A DNA stretch of 64,000 nt from NCBI GenBank assembly GCA_032164245.1, contig JAVMKO010000005.1:58389442-58453441 (forward strand), given 5' to 3'. Below, piece after piece: positions 14,116 through 25,644 of the stretch (the first letter of the stretch is position 1; each line of letters starts with the position of its first letter). The notes under the pieces were generated by a model. The model was not told the origin of the DNA. It searched no databases and saw nothing but the letters and a program-made list of their open reading frames with translations. Origin of the DNA: Sternotherus odoratus. Lineage: Eukaryota; Chordata; Testudines; Kinosternidae. The translations under genes and the position numbers were made by a program.

Positions 14116-15529
14116 AAAAATTGTGTTAGATGGAAAATTTATTTACCAGATTTTGTTACTCCTCTTTGAAGCAGAGAAAATACGGTGTTACCATAACTGT
14201 CCCTCTGAGCATGTGGCTGGGTAAAACAAATCTCTCCCTATTATGAAACTATGATTGGACCATTGGCTGCAAGGGTTGTGATTCAGTGAGAAACCTTGTA
14301 CATCCCATGGTATCCCAACTCCAATACTCTGCTGGCTAAGGATAAGGTGAGGAATATGAAGTGAAAATGAACTATGTCTGGAACTGCAGTGGGGTGGGGT
14401 GGGGTGGGGAAACAGAATAGTGTTGGAGCTTTGCCATTAAAAGTGGAGAACAAATCTACTATGGACCCCAGCAAGGGTCAAGAGAGAGGTTCTGATTTCC
14501 CAAGGGCTTTGAGTTCTTGTTGGCGTATCTGTCAATATAAAGCAATTCTTCCTACCCACCTCCTGTCTGTAGAGCCACACTAGTAAGCACTGTCACTAGT
14601 GTGATTGGTGGACACCTCCATCTGCACATTTGGCAGCCGGGCCGGTTCTGGACTGGAAGAATTCTGACCGCTTTAGATGGGAGGTGCCCTCGAAGGGCAA
14701 AGTATTGTAAAGCTGAGGCACTAGTTTCCTCTCAAATGCTTTTCTTTTACCAAGTTACATTATTCTTTCTTCCAAGTTTGATGCCTGGCAGGGAGAGGGG
14801 GAACTGTTTTCTCACGTTATGGAAGGCGTGATCATTGCTGTTATCTTTCAAAAGTGTTGAGCAAATGGATTGAGCACCAGCCAAGGTGACATTCTCATAC
14901 TTCCCTTGTCATTTACCTTCCACCGTCTGTCCCATCCTCTGGTCAGCTGTGCTTTGTTTCTTCCCTAAACAGAATTTGAGCTAAAGGCACTCTGCTGTGT
15001 AAACTCTGTGTGCGAGGAGGTAAATGCATCCATTATTTAGGCAATAGTCCCCTCACTGGAGTTGAATGACAGATCAACTGGATGGTCCCCTGAGTGTGTT
15101 AAAACTTATCAGTTCTCACTTCCTTCTGGGGATGCCTGCTGTCAATATCACTCCTGCTGTTTTGAACTGGAAAATGGAGCCGCAAATTTTCATATGGTTT
15201 GGATTTTAATAGATTATGCATTCCCAGTAGGTAGGTGTACATAGAATGGGCTCAGTTCTCTCTCTTTTCTGGCCCCGGTATACTGCTCTGGGAGCATAAA
15301 GGGGGAATGAATGGTCACCTGGGGAATAGCACTTCAGATCAAAGTGCTCCCCTACTTGTAATATGGTGGGATAGTGCAGAAATAGAGGTGGCTGGCTGGA
15401 TTGAAGACTGCCATTATTCAGAGCAGCCACTGATGATGGATTACTCTGGAGCCTGGCCAAGCCCATAATTCAGAGGGAGCAATGTAACCTCTGTACAAGG
15501 TTGGTATCAAACAGACTTTTATTTGCCTC
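14116..15529. other. Intergenic stretch with no recognised feature
   Basis: Contains a short GGGGT tandem (about 14392-14408) and otherwise unique-looking sequence. No exon or repeat was recognised. Confidence 0.45.
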
Positions 15530-15800
15530 TTTAAACTACAGACTGGGGCTTTTCAACGTATATACCGCTATTTATATTCAAAATGCTGTACAAAGATCTG
15601 ATCTAATCTTCATGTTGGCCCTTGAGAGTATAGAAAGGAGGAGGAGTATTGCCTTAGCTCCCCTATTGGCAAAATGGCAAAGAGAGAGGGACTTGCCCCA
15701 TGCCCACAGGAAGAGGGACTGTCAAAGCTGGGATTGGAACTCATTCATTCCTGGCTCCCAGCCTATTGCCAGAAACAATTGGGTCACCCTCACTGTCATT
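15530..15800 (-). repeat. MIR-like SINE relic, antisense
   Basis: The order ATGCTGTACAAAGATCTGAT, then GAGAGAGGGACTTGCCC, then AGCTGGGATTGGAACT matches the antisense of a MIR/core-SINE with a LINE2-type 3' tail. Diverged, with no clear target duplication. Confidence 0.45.
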
Positions 15801-18220
15801 AGCCAGTCAGGCTGCTGGAATCCTCCCAGCATTCTGGTCAGTCTGCAATTCTCACTAGAATGGGAGTCTCATGACCGTTTTATTCAACAAGGGCTCCCAC
15901 TACTAGGAGGGAAAAGTGGCCCCTACACGTGCTTTGTGTGGGCTGACTGCGCTGTTCTAGCTCCACCTCACCAGATGTGGATCAACCTTGTCAGCAGGTG
16001 GATTTGCTAGTCTTCGCAGCTGGAATTAGTTTCAGTTCCCAGCAGCTGCCAATGCTTTGCATTGGGATTCCCACTCACAGATGGATATTTGCTTCATATT
16101 GAGGGCTAAACAGAGGTCCCAAGTGTAACCAGTGCAGCCTTCAAACTAAGATATGTTTTAGAAGTAACCATGGGAGAAACTTAGAATATTGATGCATCTC
16201 AGATGCTGTTGGAGAGAATTCATTGCCAGCATCTCTGTCCCGTTGCTCTAGAAGAGGAGATTAGAGACAGGATGGTAGGTCAGAATTGTTCACTTTTCAC
16301 AATAGTTTCTTGAGCCCTAGTTGTTCTGTTACATGTTTCTGGGTGGCCAGTAGTCTCGCTTCCTGAAGGAGTGGTTAGTGAGCTGTATGACTATACAAAC
16401 GGATTTACTATCCAGGAACACATTGTTTTTGGCCTCGTTTCTTTGTCTCCATCCCCATTCTCTGTGACTTCACAAATAACCAGTAGTTGGATTTCTTAGT
16501 AATTTCATTTAACTCTACAGAAGCTGGAAAATTTGAATTCAGATATGAAACATCACCAGTGTTCAAATGTGAGGTTTTGATATGGCTCCTTTATAAACTT
16601 AAAGACACTTAATTGGAAAACTCAGAACCGGGTTCCTATTTTAAAGAACCCCATTTTTAGAGGTGTGTTGGGTTCAGGCTTTACTGAAAACCTTATGATT
16701 CATACAATGACTGAGACTATTGCAAAAAGGATATCCTTAATATAGCCGTATGTTCATCACTTTTCAGTCTTCTTTGACAAGGGATTCTAATCTTTCATCT
16801 AGACTCACCTTTCTCGTCACTGACTCTTCTATGCTTTTGCAAGAAAAATGAAGTATGGTGTAAATTTGAAAAAAAAAGCCAACCTCTTAAGTATTTATGA
16901 TTATGGCCATTAAGGGACTGGTGAGACACTAGATCAAAGTTTTTTATATTTATCCACAATATGTATGCTCACAATACAGCTTGTGTAGCTAGCAACATAG
17001 TGAGTTTTCCCCAGTGCTGCCATAAACCACTGACCTCAGCCCTAACCTTAGAGAATCAACTCTCCAGACATGAAAATAAAGCAGTCTTCATCCAAACTGT
17101 ATCTAGTGCATATAATGCATACAGCCTTATAATTGTAGTGAATGTATATAGGCGGGTTTGTGCTCTGGAGTTCTGGCTTCTTGTTTCTTTTAAAATATCA
17201 AGTTGGAGTCTATCTGCAGTACCAAAAAAATTACGAATACCTATATTTAAACTGTTTGGGCAAAAATGTTGTATCTATTTCTATAAATCCTTAAAATGCA
17301 CACTGCAAAATATTTGCTAATGAAGTAAAATCTTCATGTGATTACCTTTTGACACATTCTACTATTTCCTTTCTACCAGTGTAGGAATCTGTTGCTGATT
17401 AACCTATTTTTACAGATCCCCTTATTTTTTGAGTTCTCCCTTTTATGTGCTTTATTTTCCATAGAATGTGTTGAATTATTTTTATTGAATAGTGCTGATT
17501 TAAAGCTTTTGCACCCGTGGCTCTATAGCCAGATTGACTGCCCTAAAAATTGAAGCCCTCTTTGTATCTGCACAATGTCCAAAGTTTCTCCTGTTGCCCC
17601 TCCAGTATTAGTCTAGATGGACCATAGTAATGTTTAGTACCTTTTAGGTCATTTGGCTTTCCCCAGGCTCACAATTGTCCACACCAGTTGTGCTTTTGCA
17701 ATAAGTGGACTGTACAATCAAAGTGTCCTTTGTCTTTGGAGCCTCGTAACCAGTTCATTACTTATACCTTGCTCAGCCTCTCTCAGCATCAATGTTTGTT
17801 TTCTCTCTCCAAAGTGCCTTTCAGAAGCAAACAATTCTGATATCCAAATAGCTTGTCTTTTAAATAGAAGTGTGTGTTTGGCTATCTTACAAAACTAGAA
17901 AAAATATAGAATATAGAATGATATACAATAGAAGACAGTTACGAACAACCTTGTCTTGTCAAATACTACAGATGCCGAGGCCAGGCTCGGTTACCCTTCC
18001 TTTGCCTTCAGGACCAGCCCAAGATCCTAATGTTGCAAAGTGTTCCCAACAATTGGGAGCCAGGCAGCTGTTTGGAGAAGTTTGTGGATTAGGGTCCACA
18101 ACAGTATTTTTGCTCATGTTATTAGCAAGGAAGAAACAATATCCATAACAGTTCCAGCTTTCAGTTCCCCTTATGGCTAACATGCATTTCCTCTTTCCTC
18201 AAACATGTATGAATATATTA
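15801..18220. other. Intergenic stretch with no recognised feature
   Basis: I see no exon, RNA gene or clear repeat. Open frames at 16961-17320 and 17653-18148 are low-complexity in composition and lack recognisable domains. Confidence 0.45.
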
Positions 18221-18221
18221 A

Positions 18222-18790
18222 TAGGGCCCTACCATTTGGGTCAATTTCATGGTCCTAGGGCTTTTTAAATAATCAATTTCAAGGTTTCAGATGTTTACAT
18301 CTGAAATTTCAGGGTGTTGCAACCATGGGGGGTCCTTACTCAAAAAGGTGTCAAGACTATTGTCAGGGGGTCGCCACTCTTACTTCCGCATTGCTGCTGA
18401 CAGGGGCATTGCCTTCAGAGCTGGGCAGCTAGAGCAGCAGCTGCTGGCCAGGCACCACTCCTAGCACCCAGCACAAAAGTGAGGGTCTCAGGGTGCACGG
18501 GGGTGTGTGTGTGTGTGTGGGGGGGGCGGTTACCATATGTCTGTTTTTTTTCCAGCAGTCTCTCTGCTTGGGTTGGGAGCCGACAGCTGGAGCCGCAGCC
18601 TCTCCCCCTGCAGAGGAAGAGGAAGGCCTGTCCCTCACTGGGCTGGGACTAGCAGCTGGAGTGTGGTGCACGGTAGGAGCCCCCAGCTGGGGCACCTCCA
18701 ATCCTCTCCTACAATAGCCTGATTTCACAGGAGAGATCAGATTTCACAGTCCATGATGCATTTTTAACAGCTGTGAATTTGGTAGGGCCT
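18222..18790. mobile_element. MITE with AGGGCCCTACCA termini and GC-rich core
   Basis: The left end AGGGCCCTACCATTTGGG (18223) is complementary to the right end AATTTGGTAGGGCCTT (about 18775-18791). The subterminal text TTTCATGG/TTTCACAGTCCATGATG is also roughly inverted. The middle (18360-18710) is GC-rich and includes a (TG)n tract followed by a G-run (about 18504-18527). Such ends suggest a hAT-type non-autonomous element. I could not find a clean 8-bp target duplication. Confidence 0.5.
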
Positions 18791-19012
18791 TAAATATAGT
18801 ATGTCAACACTTTCCTCAAGTCCTGCATCCAGATGCATCCCCTCAAACACCTCTCGCTGACTGTAAGATTCTTTCCACCCTTCAGGTAACCCAGACAAAC
18901 ATCCTTCATCTTTCATTATTCTTCAGGTCATATCTTTGAGCCTAATGTTCAAGTAGCTATTATTTGGCCCATTTCTTCCAGGAGGGTTTCCTAACTAACC
19001 ATAAACAGTTAT

Positions 19013-19199
19013 TGGAGAGACACGGTGAGGTTAATATATCTTATTGGATCAATCTCTGTTTTTGAGAGACAAGCATTAGAACCACATGGAGCTCTTCTTC
19101 AGGTTTCAGAAAAAAGTTGCTCCAATAAAAAATATTACCTCATCCACTTTGTCTCTTTAATATCCTGGGACCAATATGGCTACAACTACCCTGCATACA
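19013..19199. mobile_element. Foldback family B element
   Basis: The first half reads on the minus strand CTGAAGAAGAGCTCCATG, TGCTTGTCTCTCAAAAACAG and TCCAATAAGATATATTAACC. The second half repeats TCCAATAAAAAATATTACCT and CACTTTGTCTC on the plus strand, then ends CCTGGGACCAATATGGCTAC. The halves therefore form an imperfect inverted repeat, the same plan as family A, whose complementary head (AGTCTGG...ACACGGCTACC when reversed) resembles this tail. On the minus strand a perfect CUGAAGA box matches the hammerhead CUGANGA rule, but the GAAA box is degraded. Confidence 0.55.
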
Positions 19200-19369
19200 T
19201 AAACACTGTGTGCTTCCCCTCATGGCAAAAATGAAGTTACTTAGGTCAAAGGCAAATGGTTGAAACAGTTTAAATATTTCTCTCTGGGTGCCTTACTTCT
19301 ATTTTCTCATAGATAGGAAACAAAGTTTGGGGTGTCGTCCCCCCCCCCCCTTCAGCCAGTGTAGTGGCA

Positions 19370-19545
19370 GCAAGTTATGGAGAGAATACATGACCTGAGC
19401 AAGATATTTAACCTTTGTGCACCTCAGTTTCCCAATCTTTTAGAAAAAGGATACCTCCATCCCTCCCAGGACTATTCGGAAAGTAAATTCCTTTTGTTTA
19501 TAAAGGGCTTTGAGATCCTTGATGGGAAGTCACTTTAGAAGTGCA
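19370..19545 (+). repeat. MIR-like SINE relic
   Basis: The order TGACCTGAGCAAGATATTTAACC, TGTGCACCTCAGTTTCCCAA and AAAGGGCTTTGAGATCCTT follows the MIR core and 3' region in sense orientation. Diverged and old. Confidence 0.6.
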
Positions 19546-20226
19546 AATGATGTTGCTCACATTTGGTCTACCTCTACCTTTCTGGTCACTATTCCCTACA
19601 CGAACATCTTCCAAAGCTCTGAGAATTTCCTTCATGCATCCCTGTAACTGCCAATCTTTTTACTTCTCAAAAGCACTTAGAAAATTAAACAATTTTAAAT
19701 ATTTCAGTTGCTGCAGTATCTTAATTGAGATTAAATGTTGAAAAGCATATTACTGCTCTGATGAAAAAAAGGGCTGCATTGTTGATTATAGCTATCCCGT
19801 AAAATCTTGTACCACCGCATCTCTAAAGCACAATGGATACTGGGAAAGAAATTTACAATGGTCCATTGATATCGTACTACACTTCTAAACTGTTTTTGTG
19901 TTTGTCAGCCTCTGGATACAGAATAAAGCCATAATCTTTTCTTGAAGAATAGCTGCTAGTGTAGGGCAATGGCTGAGAGCTAGGAGGAGCTGTGTTCTTG
20001 TCCCATTTCAGCCATTGTGCTACTGTTGTTTTGCCATCCTTTGTCTGTCTCCTCCCATCTTTTGCAAGCTCTTTGAGTCAGGGACTGGCCTACTATGGCC
20101 AAGATGACTGATAATACATTGGACAGTGTACACCGCTATGTAGATTATTATACTTTGTCCACCACTGTGATGTGATAGAGTGCCTAGCAGATGAGTTTAC
20201 AAGGCTAGAAATGAATGTAATGTGTA

Positions 20227-20657
20227 CCGTATTTTTCGCCCTATAAGACGCACTTTTTCTTCCCCAAAACAGGGGGGGGGAAAAGTTGGTGCGTCTTATA
20301 GGGCGAATGCAAAAAAAAAAAAAAAAAAGCGCCTCGCTCTCCCGTCCCCGCCGCGCGGGCGAGCTGCCGGGGTTCCCCCCTCCCCGCCGGACCAAAAAAA
20401 AAAAAAAAAAAAGCGCCTCGCTCTCCCGTCCCTGCCGCGCGGGCGGGCTGCCGGGAGCGTCCCGGTTCCCCCCTCCCCGCCGCGGGCGCGCTCCCGGCAG
20501 CCCGCCCGCGGCGGGGAGGGGGGAACCTCGGCAGCCCGCCCGCGTGGCGGGGACGGGAGAGCGAGGCGCTTTTTTTTTTTTTTTTTCCCCGGATTTTGTA
20601 TTAAAAAATGAGGGGGCGTCTTATAGGACGGAGCGTCCTATAAGACGAAAAATACGG
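20227..20657. mobile_element. Foldback DNA transposon with giant internal palindrome
   Basis: It is flanked by TA on both sides (20225-20226, 20658-20659). Terminal inverted repeats begin CCGTATTTTTCG on the left, with CGAAAAATACGG on the right. Each end also folds on itself: CGCCCTATAAGACGCAC returns as GTGCGTCTTATAGGGCG on the left (about 20237-20306), and CGTCTTATAGGACG returns as CGTCCTATAAGACG on the right (about 20617-20648). The interior has two direct copies (20329 and 20413, 84-bp spacing) of a block starting GCGCCTCGCTCTCCCGTCC after an A-run. One inverted copy (about 20500-20569) ends in a T-run, around a GC palindrome centred near 20495. The TA target suggests the Tc1/mariner group. 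There is no coding capacity; the open frames over it are artefacts. Confidence 0.75.
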
Positions 20658-20659
20658 TA

Positions 20660-21424
20660 GATTGTGTGGTTCACATGTGCTTGTATTTGTCTCATCAGTC
20701 TCCTTTTCAGAACTGATTCTAGCACTGCATGTATTTCATTCTTCCTGCAGAACCCTGTACAGTCTCTTGACACAGAATGAGGTTAGCAGATATCCCATTT
20801 TGCTTGTAATTTAAACCTCCATACTTCCCCTGGTGTGGAGACTGGGTAGAATTGGATTAGATAGCTTAAGGGAATCACACTGGGCCATAAAATCTTTCGT
20901 GGATAGGTCACGATTTCAAATCTATTCCCTATCTGTAGTGACCAAAAGTCATTGTCATTAGTGAGTTATGCTCAGTTGTGTATGCAAAAAGCTATTGGTG
21001 GTTCCAATCTAGTTCCAGATACCATCATCATACTTGACATAAATTGGCCAGCTTGTTGACAGTCTGATCAAAGAGGACAAGGTTTAAATGGAAACCCTTT
21101 CCTGTAGAGGCCCGTTCCAATTCAGGGCTGAGGGAGGGTGGTCTCTGTCATACTTGTTCTGTGCATAACTGGAGAACATCAGTTTCTAGAGCCAGCCCTG
21201 TAGCAACCTGATTGCAACTTTGATGGCATAATACAGGTTGCAGGAGGGAGGGACCAGGAAGTCGGTCTGTATGCATGTGGCCAGAATACTAGCAGTTGCA
21301 GCATCTCTGTAAATAGTTCTCTTAATAAAGAGCTGGTTTAGTTTTAGGTATATGGAATCCTCTTTGAGTGTTATTAGCCAGTACATAAGGCAAGCATGCT
21401 CCACTAGTATATTCACATGAAAAA
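20660..21424. other. Intergenic stretch with no recognised feature
   Basis: Unique-looking DNA between two transposon insertions. No exon seen. Confidence 0.4.
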
Positions 21425-21745
21425 TATTTGAAGCCCTTACCTGAAGTGGCTCCTGCCCCATCTGCAGGCACCGCTCCTGCAGCTCCCATTGGCTGCAGTT
21501 ACTGGCCAATGGAACCTGCAGAGCTAGCGCTTGAGGAGTGGGGCAGTGTGCACAGTCCCCTGGCTGCCCCTGCTTCATGGAGCTGCTGCATGAGCGGAGC
21601 AAGGCAAGCCCCCGATCCTGTTCCCTGGCTGGAGCACCAGAGCAGGGAAAGGTCCCGATCCTGCTCCCCGGCAGAAGCTTGATGGATGGAGTAAAAGGTT
21701 TGGTGGGCCAGATGCAGCCTGTGGGCTGTAGTTTTCCCACCCCTG
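21425..21745. mobile_element. hAT-type non-autonomous element, right end
   Basis: It ends with GTAGTTTTCCCACCCCTG, complementary to the left terminus of the complete element at 36500 (CAGGGGTGAGCAAACT). The interior is GC-rich and contains an inverted pair of CCAAT boxes (CCATTGG at 21486-21492, GCCAATGG at 21505-21512). The left end could not be placed. Confidence 0.5.
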
Positions 21746-21794
21746 TGGTAGAAGCTTCAATCAGAACCTTCACTCCAGAATACCATTCTGAGAA

Positions 21795-22600
21795 TCTAAT
21801 TCTTCGTACAGTTGAAGGCCAGAAGGGACAATTACATCATTGTCTTGTATAACAGGCCATTGAGTTTCACCTAACTTACCCCTGTGTTGAGCCCAACTTG
21901 TGTTTGGCTAACTCGTATCTTTCAAAGAGGTATCCAGTCTTGATGTGAAGACATCAAGAGATGGATCGTCCATCATTTCCCTCAGTAGCTTGTTCCAGCA
22001 GTTAGTCACCCTCAGTGTTGTTGTTCTCCCTTATTTCTCTTTTGTGTTTGTCTGTCTTCAGCTTCTAGCCATTTGTTCTTGTTATGCCTTTCTTCACTAG
22101 ATTAAGGAGTCCTTTGCTATCCAATATTTCCTCTTCACAAAGGTATTTGGACCCTGTAATCGAGTGACCAATCAATCTTCTTTTGGACCAAACAGATTGA
22201 GCTCTTTAAGTCTCCCATGTAAGACATTGTCTCCAGCCTTTAACTCATTTGTGGCTCTTTCTGCGACCTCTCATATTTTTCAACAGTTTAAAGAATATCT
22301 TCAGTTTTTCCTTTTTAAAACAGAAGCGAGTAATGCGGTATTCTGGTATTGGTCTCACTGGTGCTACATGAAGAGGAAAAATAAGCATCCTGGTCCTACT
22401 CACTACTCTTTGTACATCCAAGGATCACATTAGCCATTTTTTGCCACAGCATTGCACTGGGAGCTCATGCTGAGTCTCATGTCTGTTGTGACCCCAAATT
22501 CCTTTTTAGAGTTACTGCTATCCAGGATACTGTCCCTCATTCTGTAGGTGTGGCCTGCACTCCTTGTTCCCAAATGTATAACTTTGCATAATCTTTGAGC
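21795..22600 (-). mobile_element. CR1-clade LINE relic, antisense
   Basis: Begins with GAAGGCCAGAAGGGACAAT, the antisense of a sauropsid CR1 3' end. It continues through about 800 bases of typical antisense CR1 text (CTTGTTCCAGCAGTTAGTCACCCT, and later ACATTAGCCATTTTTTGCCACAGC). Frames are heavily interrupted, so it is an old copy. Confidence 0.6.
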
Positions 22601-24551
22601 CTCGGTGTTCCCTTTTTATAAGAGTTTGTAGTGGGTGGAGAGAGATTGCTGTAATAGGAGAGCTATATCAAGAACTCTCCCTCCTAACTTCCCTCCCCCC
22701 CCAAAAAAACCTTTCTTTATTTCAGTGTAAGACACAAGAACCTTAATTTAACCCTTTGTCCTCCATGTACCTCAATTCCCTATCTCTCTACCGCTTCCCC
22801 CTCACTTCCAATTCCAGACAGAACTACTACATGATGTCAACTGAAAGTCAAACATTATCTAATAACACAGGACATTTGCCAGAGTCCTATGGAAAAATAG
22901 AAAGATGAATGGTATTTAAATGCATGTAATTGTTAACTTTGTGCTGGTATGTTTATATAGAATGAAGGCAACTCTTAAAAGAAAATCAACCAACCTAACA
23001 TACGTGGGTGAACTTCCCCCACCTCTGGTTCAAAGCCAGTTGTTGTGAGGTTCAGGGGGTATAGAAGTGACATTCTACACCTTAAAGGAAGATGCTGACA
23101 GATACGATTCTGTTTATTAATGACCCACTCTCACTTTCCAGCATGCCCCTGCCATGCACTGCCCATGGCATTCCTTTCTCCATACTTGGTTGCGTATTAT
23201 ATTTCATAATGATCTAGTGTATGACTAGTAAATTGATTGGCTTATTTCTCCCTTGTGTTCTCATGTAACCTTATTTTCATGTCTCCCCATCCCTAATCCC
23301 TACACAAAGCTGCTTACTGTTACTCTTTGTCTGAAAAGATGATAGGCCAGAGGGCGTCCTAGCCTTCAAGGAGTCACTGTCCTCTGGGTCACACTGCACT
23401 GTTTTCTACAGGCCCTGTGTAAGAAATTCTCTTCTGCGATGACTGTATTGTCTCTGGGAGTTTCACCAAGTATTTGATTGGCACGAGAGATGCTCAGCTT
23501 AGACTGTACTGTCCCTGTAGAGTCTTAGGTTTCTGGTGCCAGGTTACCACAGAGTTATCAGTCCTGATAGTCGGACAAATAGAAGACCAGATTTAGCACC
23601 GGCTTATACCCTACTCTGCAACAGAGAGAAGAGTACAATGTAACCCCTATGACTCTTGATGCTTGACATGCATGGAAAACTATGGCATGGCCAGGCTGCT
23701 TGGCAGGGAATTTCTGTTTGATTTCTGGAAGGAAGAAAAGGCAGAATAATGTTGGGAAGTTTTATGCGTGGGTAGTCTGCCAGTAGGGAGGGAGCCAAAT
23801 GCATTCCTGTACCGTCAAGGGAAGAGAAGTGGGCATTTCAGCCCAGGGTTAGGTCCCATTATCCCACCACTATAAAGTTGTATTGAAACTGTCCCTCATC
23901 ACAATCCACTACAGCATGTCCTATCATCCAGCTACTCCTACAACAGGCAAAGGATTATGGACTGGGAAATAGTAGAGGGAACAGCTGTAACTCAGCTCTG
24001 AACTTGGTTCTGTGCATCTGGTTGGCTAGACATGAGCATGTGTAATTATATTTTTTTATTTGCCTTTTACTAATCCTCCATATTTCATGTTAACCCTTTC
24101 CAGAGTCACTGCTTGGTTCAAATCTAGTGGGAGACCACTGGATAGGTGAAAGCCTTTGAAGGTGGTTTTTCCTCACTCATCCTGTCACAAAAACCTATTC
24201 CATCGCTGTAATTTCATGTGTTCAATCTTATCACTCCAGTATTACCTGAATGAGGGTCTAGATTGGAGGCACCAGGCAATTAATTTGACATAGCCTCCAG
24301 CCATTTGCTTTAATACCTTATAGTCTTGTGGCGGGCATAAAATAATGAAGAAACATTTTTTTAAAAAAACTAGGATAAGTTTGCTCCAGGTATTTCATCT
24401 TATAAATGGGAAGGAAGACAAAATGTTTGTTACCATGGTGGAGCACAATCAGATAAGGCAGAAAATGTTGGATGAACAATACCTAAGTTTAGTGCCCAGT
24501 AAGTTCCTGTCTTCAGTTTCTTAGAGGGAGGGAAACCTTTATATCAGAATG
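22601..24551. other. Intergenic stretch with no recognised feature
   Basis: Low-CpG unique-looking DNA. No exon, RNA gene or clear repeat seen. Confidence 0.45.
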
Positions 24552-24840
24552 GCATAGGGCAGTGATGGCAAACCTTTTTGAGCCCGAGTGCCCAAACTGC
24601 AAACCAAAACGACTTGTTTTTTTCAAAGTGCCAACACTGCAATTAAACCTAAATAATGAGGTTTTAGTTTAGAAAAAACAATTCATACAGTTTTTCAAAC
24701 TAATTAACAGCTTTTGTTTAAAAAGAAAAACACAGTAACAGAGCTTTCCATTAAACATTTTTTTTAATTGAAAAAAACAAAAAAACAAAAAACAAAACAA
24801 AAAAAAACAACTGTACACCCCCCCCCAACTGACCCACTCA

Positions 24841-25271
24841 GCCCGGTCTCTCCCCCCAAAACCTCCTTCCCTCCCCCCCACCCCCCAAATGACCCACCCA
24901 GCCCAGTCTCTCCCCCCAAAACCTCCTTCCCTCCCACCCACCCCCCAAATGACCCACCCAGCCCAGTCTCTCCCCCCAAAACCTCCTTCCCTCCCACCCA
25001 CCCCCCAAATGACCCACCCAGCCCGGTCTCTCCCCCCAAAACCTCCTTCCCTCCCACCCACCCCCCAAATGACCCACCCAGCCCAGTCTCTCCCCCCAAA
25101 ACCTCCTTCCTTCCCACCCACGCCCCAACTGACCCACCCAGCCAGGTCTCTCCCCTCCAAACCTCCTTTCCTCCAACCCCCCCCAACTGACCCACCCAGC
25201 CAGGTCTCTCCCCCCCAAACCTCCTTTCCTCCAACCCCCCCCAACTGACCCACCCAGCCCGGTCTCTCCCC
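24841..25271. repeat. Minisatellite, 60-bp unit
   Basis: Five units of exactly 60 bp start at 24841 and are nearly identical (GTCTCTCCCCCCAAAACCTC ... CCAAATGACCCACCCAGCCC). Two shorter 58-bp units (25141 and 25199) and a partial unit follow. Strong strand asymmetry: the plus strand is almost free of G. Confidence 0.92.
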
Positions 25272-25380
25272 CACACCGCTTACCCCCGCTCCCAGCCCAG
25301 CCTCCCCCCAACGCCCCCTTGCACACCGCTTACCCCCGCTCCCAGCCCAGCCTTCCCCCAACACCCCCTTGCACACCGCT
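25272..25380. repeat. Minisatellite, 50-bp unit
   Basis: Two full units and part of a third start at 25272, 25322 and 25372 (CACACCGCTTACCCCCGCTC...). It directly follows the 60-bp array but has a different unit. Confidence 0.88.
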
Positions 25381-25470
25381 TACTCCCCCCCCCCGGCGCT
25401 TACTTGTTCGCTGGGTCACGCTGCTGTGACCCGACTCCAGCGAGGGAAGGAGAGGAGCGACACGCCCCCC

Positions 25471-25644
25471 AGCCTCGCGGTCACAGCAGCGCCGCGCCAC
25501 ACCGCCTGCCCCGCCCCCCAGCCTCGCGGTCAGAGAGCGCCGCGCCACACCGCCTCCCCCGCCCCCCAGCCTCGCGGACAGAGAGCGCCGCGCCGCGCCA
25601 CACCGCCTCCCCCGCCCCCCAGCCTCGCGGACAGAGAGCGCCGC
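25471..25644. repeat. Minisatellite, about 48-bp unit, CpG-rich
   Basis: The word AGCCTCGCGG recurs at 25471, 25520, 25568 and 25621 (spacings 49, 48 and 53), with CGCCGCGCCACACCGCCTCC between. Unlike the first array it is rich in CpG. Confidence 0.85.

Noticed and set aside
15501..16010. 169-codon open frame
   Set aside because: Its first half overlaps a MIR-like SINE and the rest shows no recognisable protein.
20222..20660. Lysine- and arginine-rich open frames over the foldback element
   Set aside because: They translate A-runs and GC palindrome arms; they exist in several frames at once.
24841..25271. Regular 60-bp repeats as a possible CRISPR array
   Set aside because: Whole units are repeated without unique spacers, in a vertebrate transposon. 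This is a minisatellite.
24669..25376. 235-codon minus-strand open frame (and overlapping frames on both strands)
   Set aside because: It translates the 60-bp and 50-bp arrays. Period-60 DNA keeps all frames open, and the frame spans a transposon with no conserved domain.
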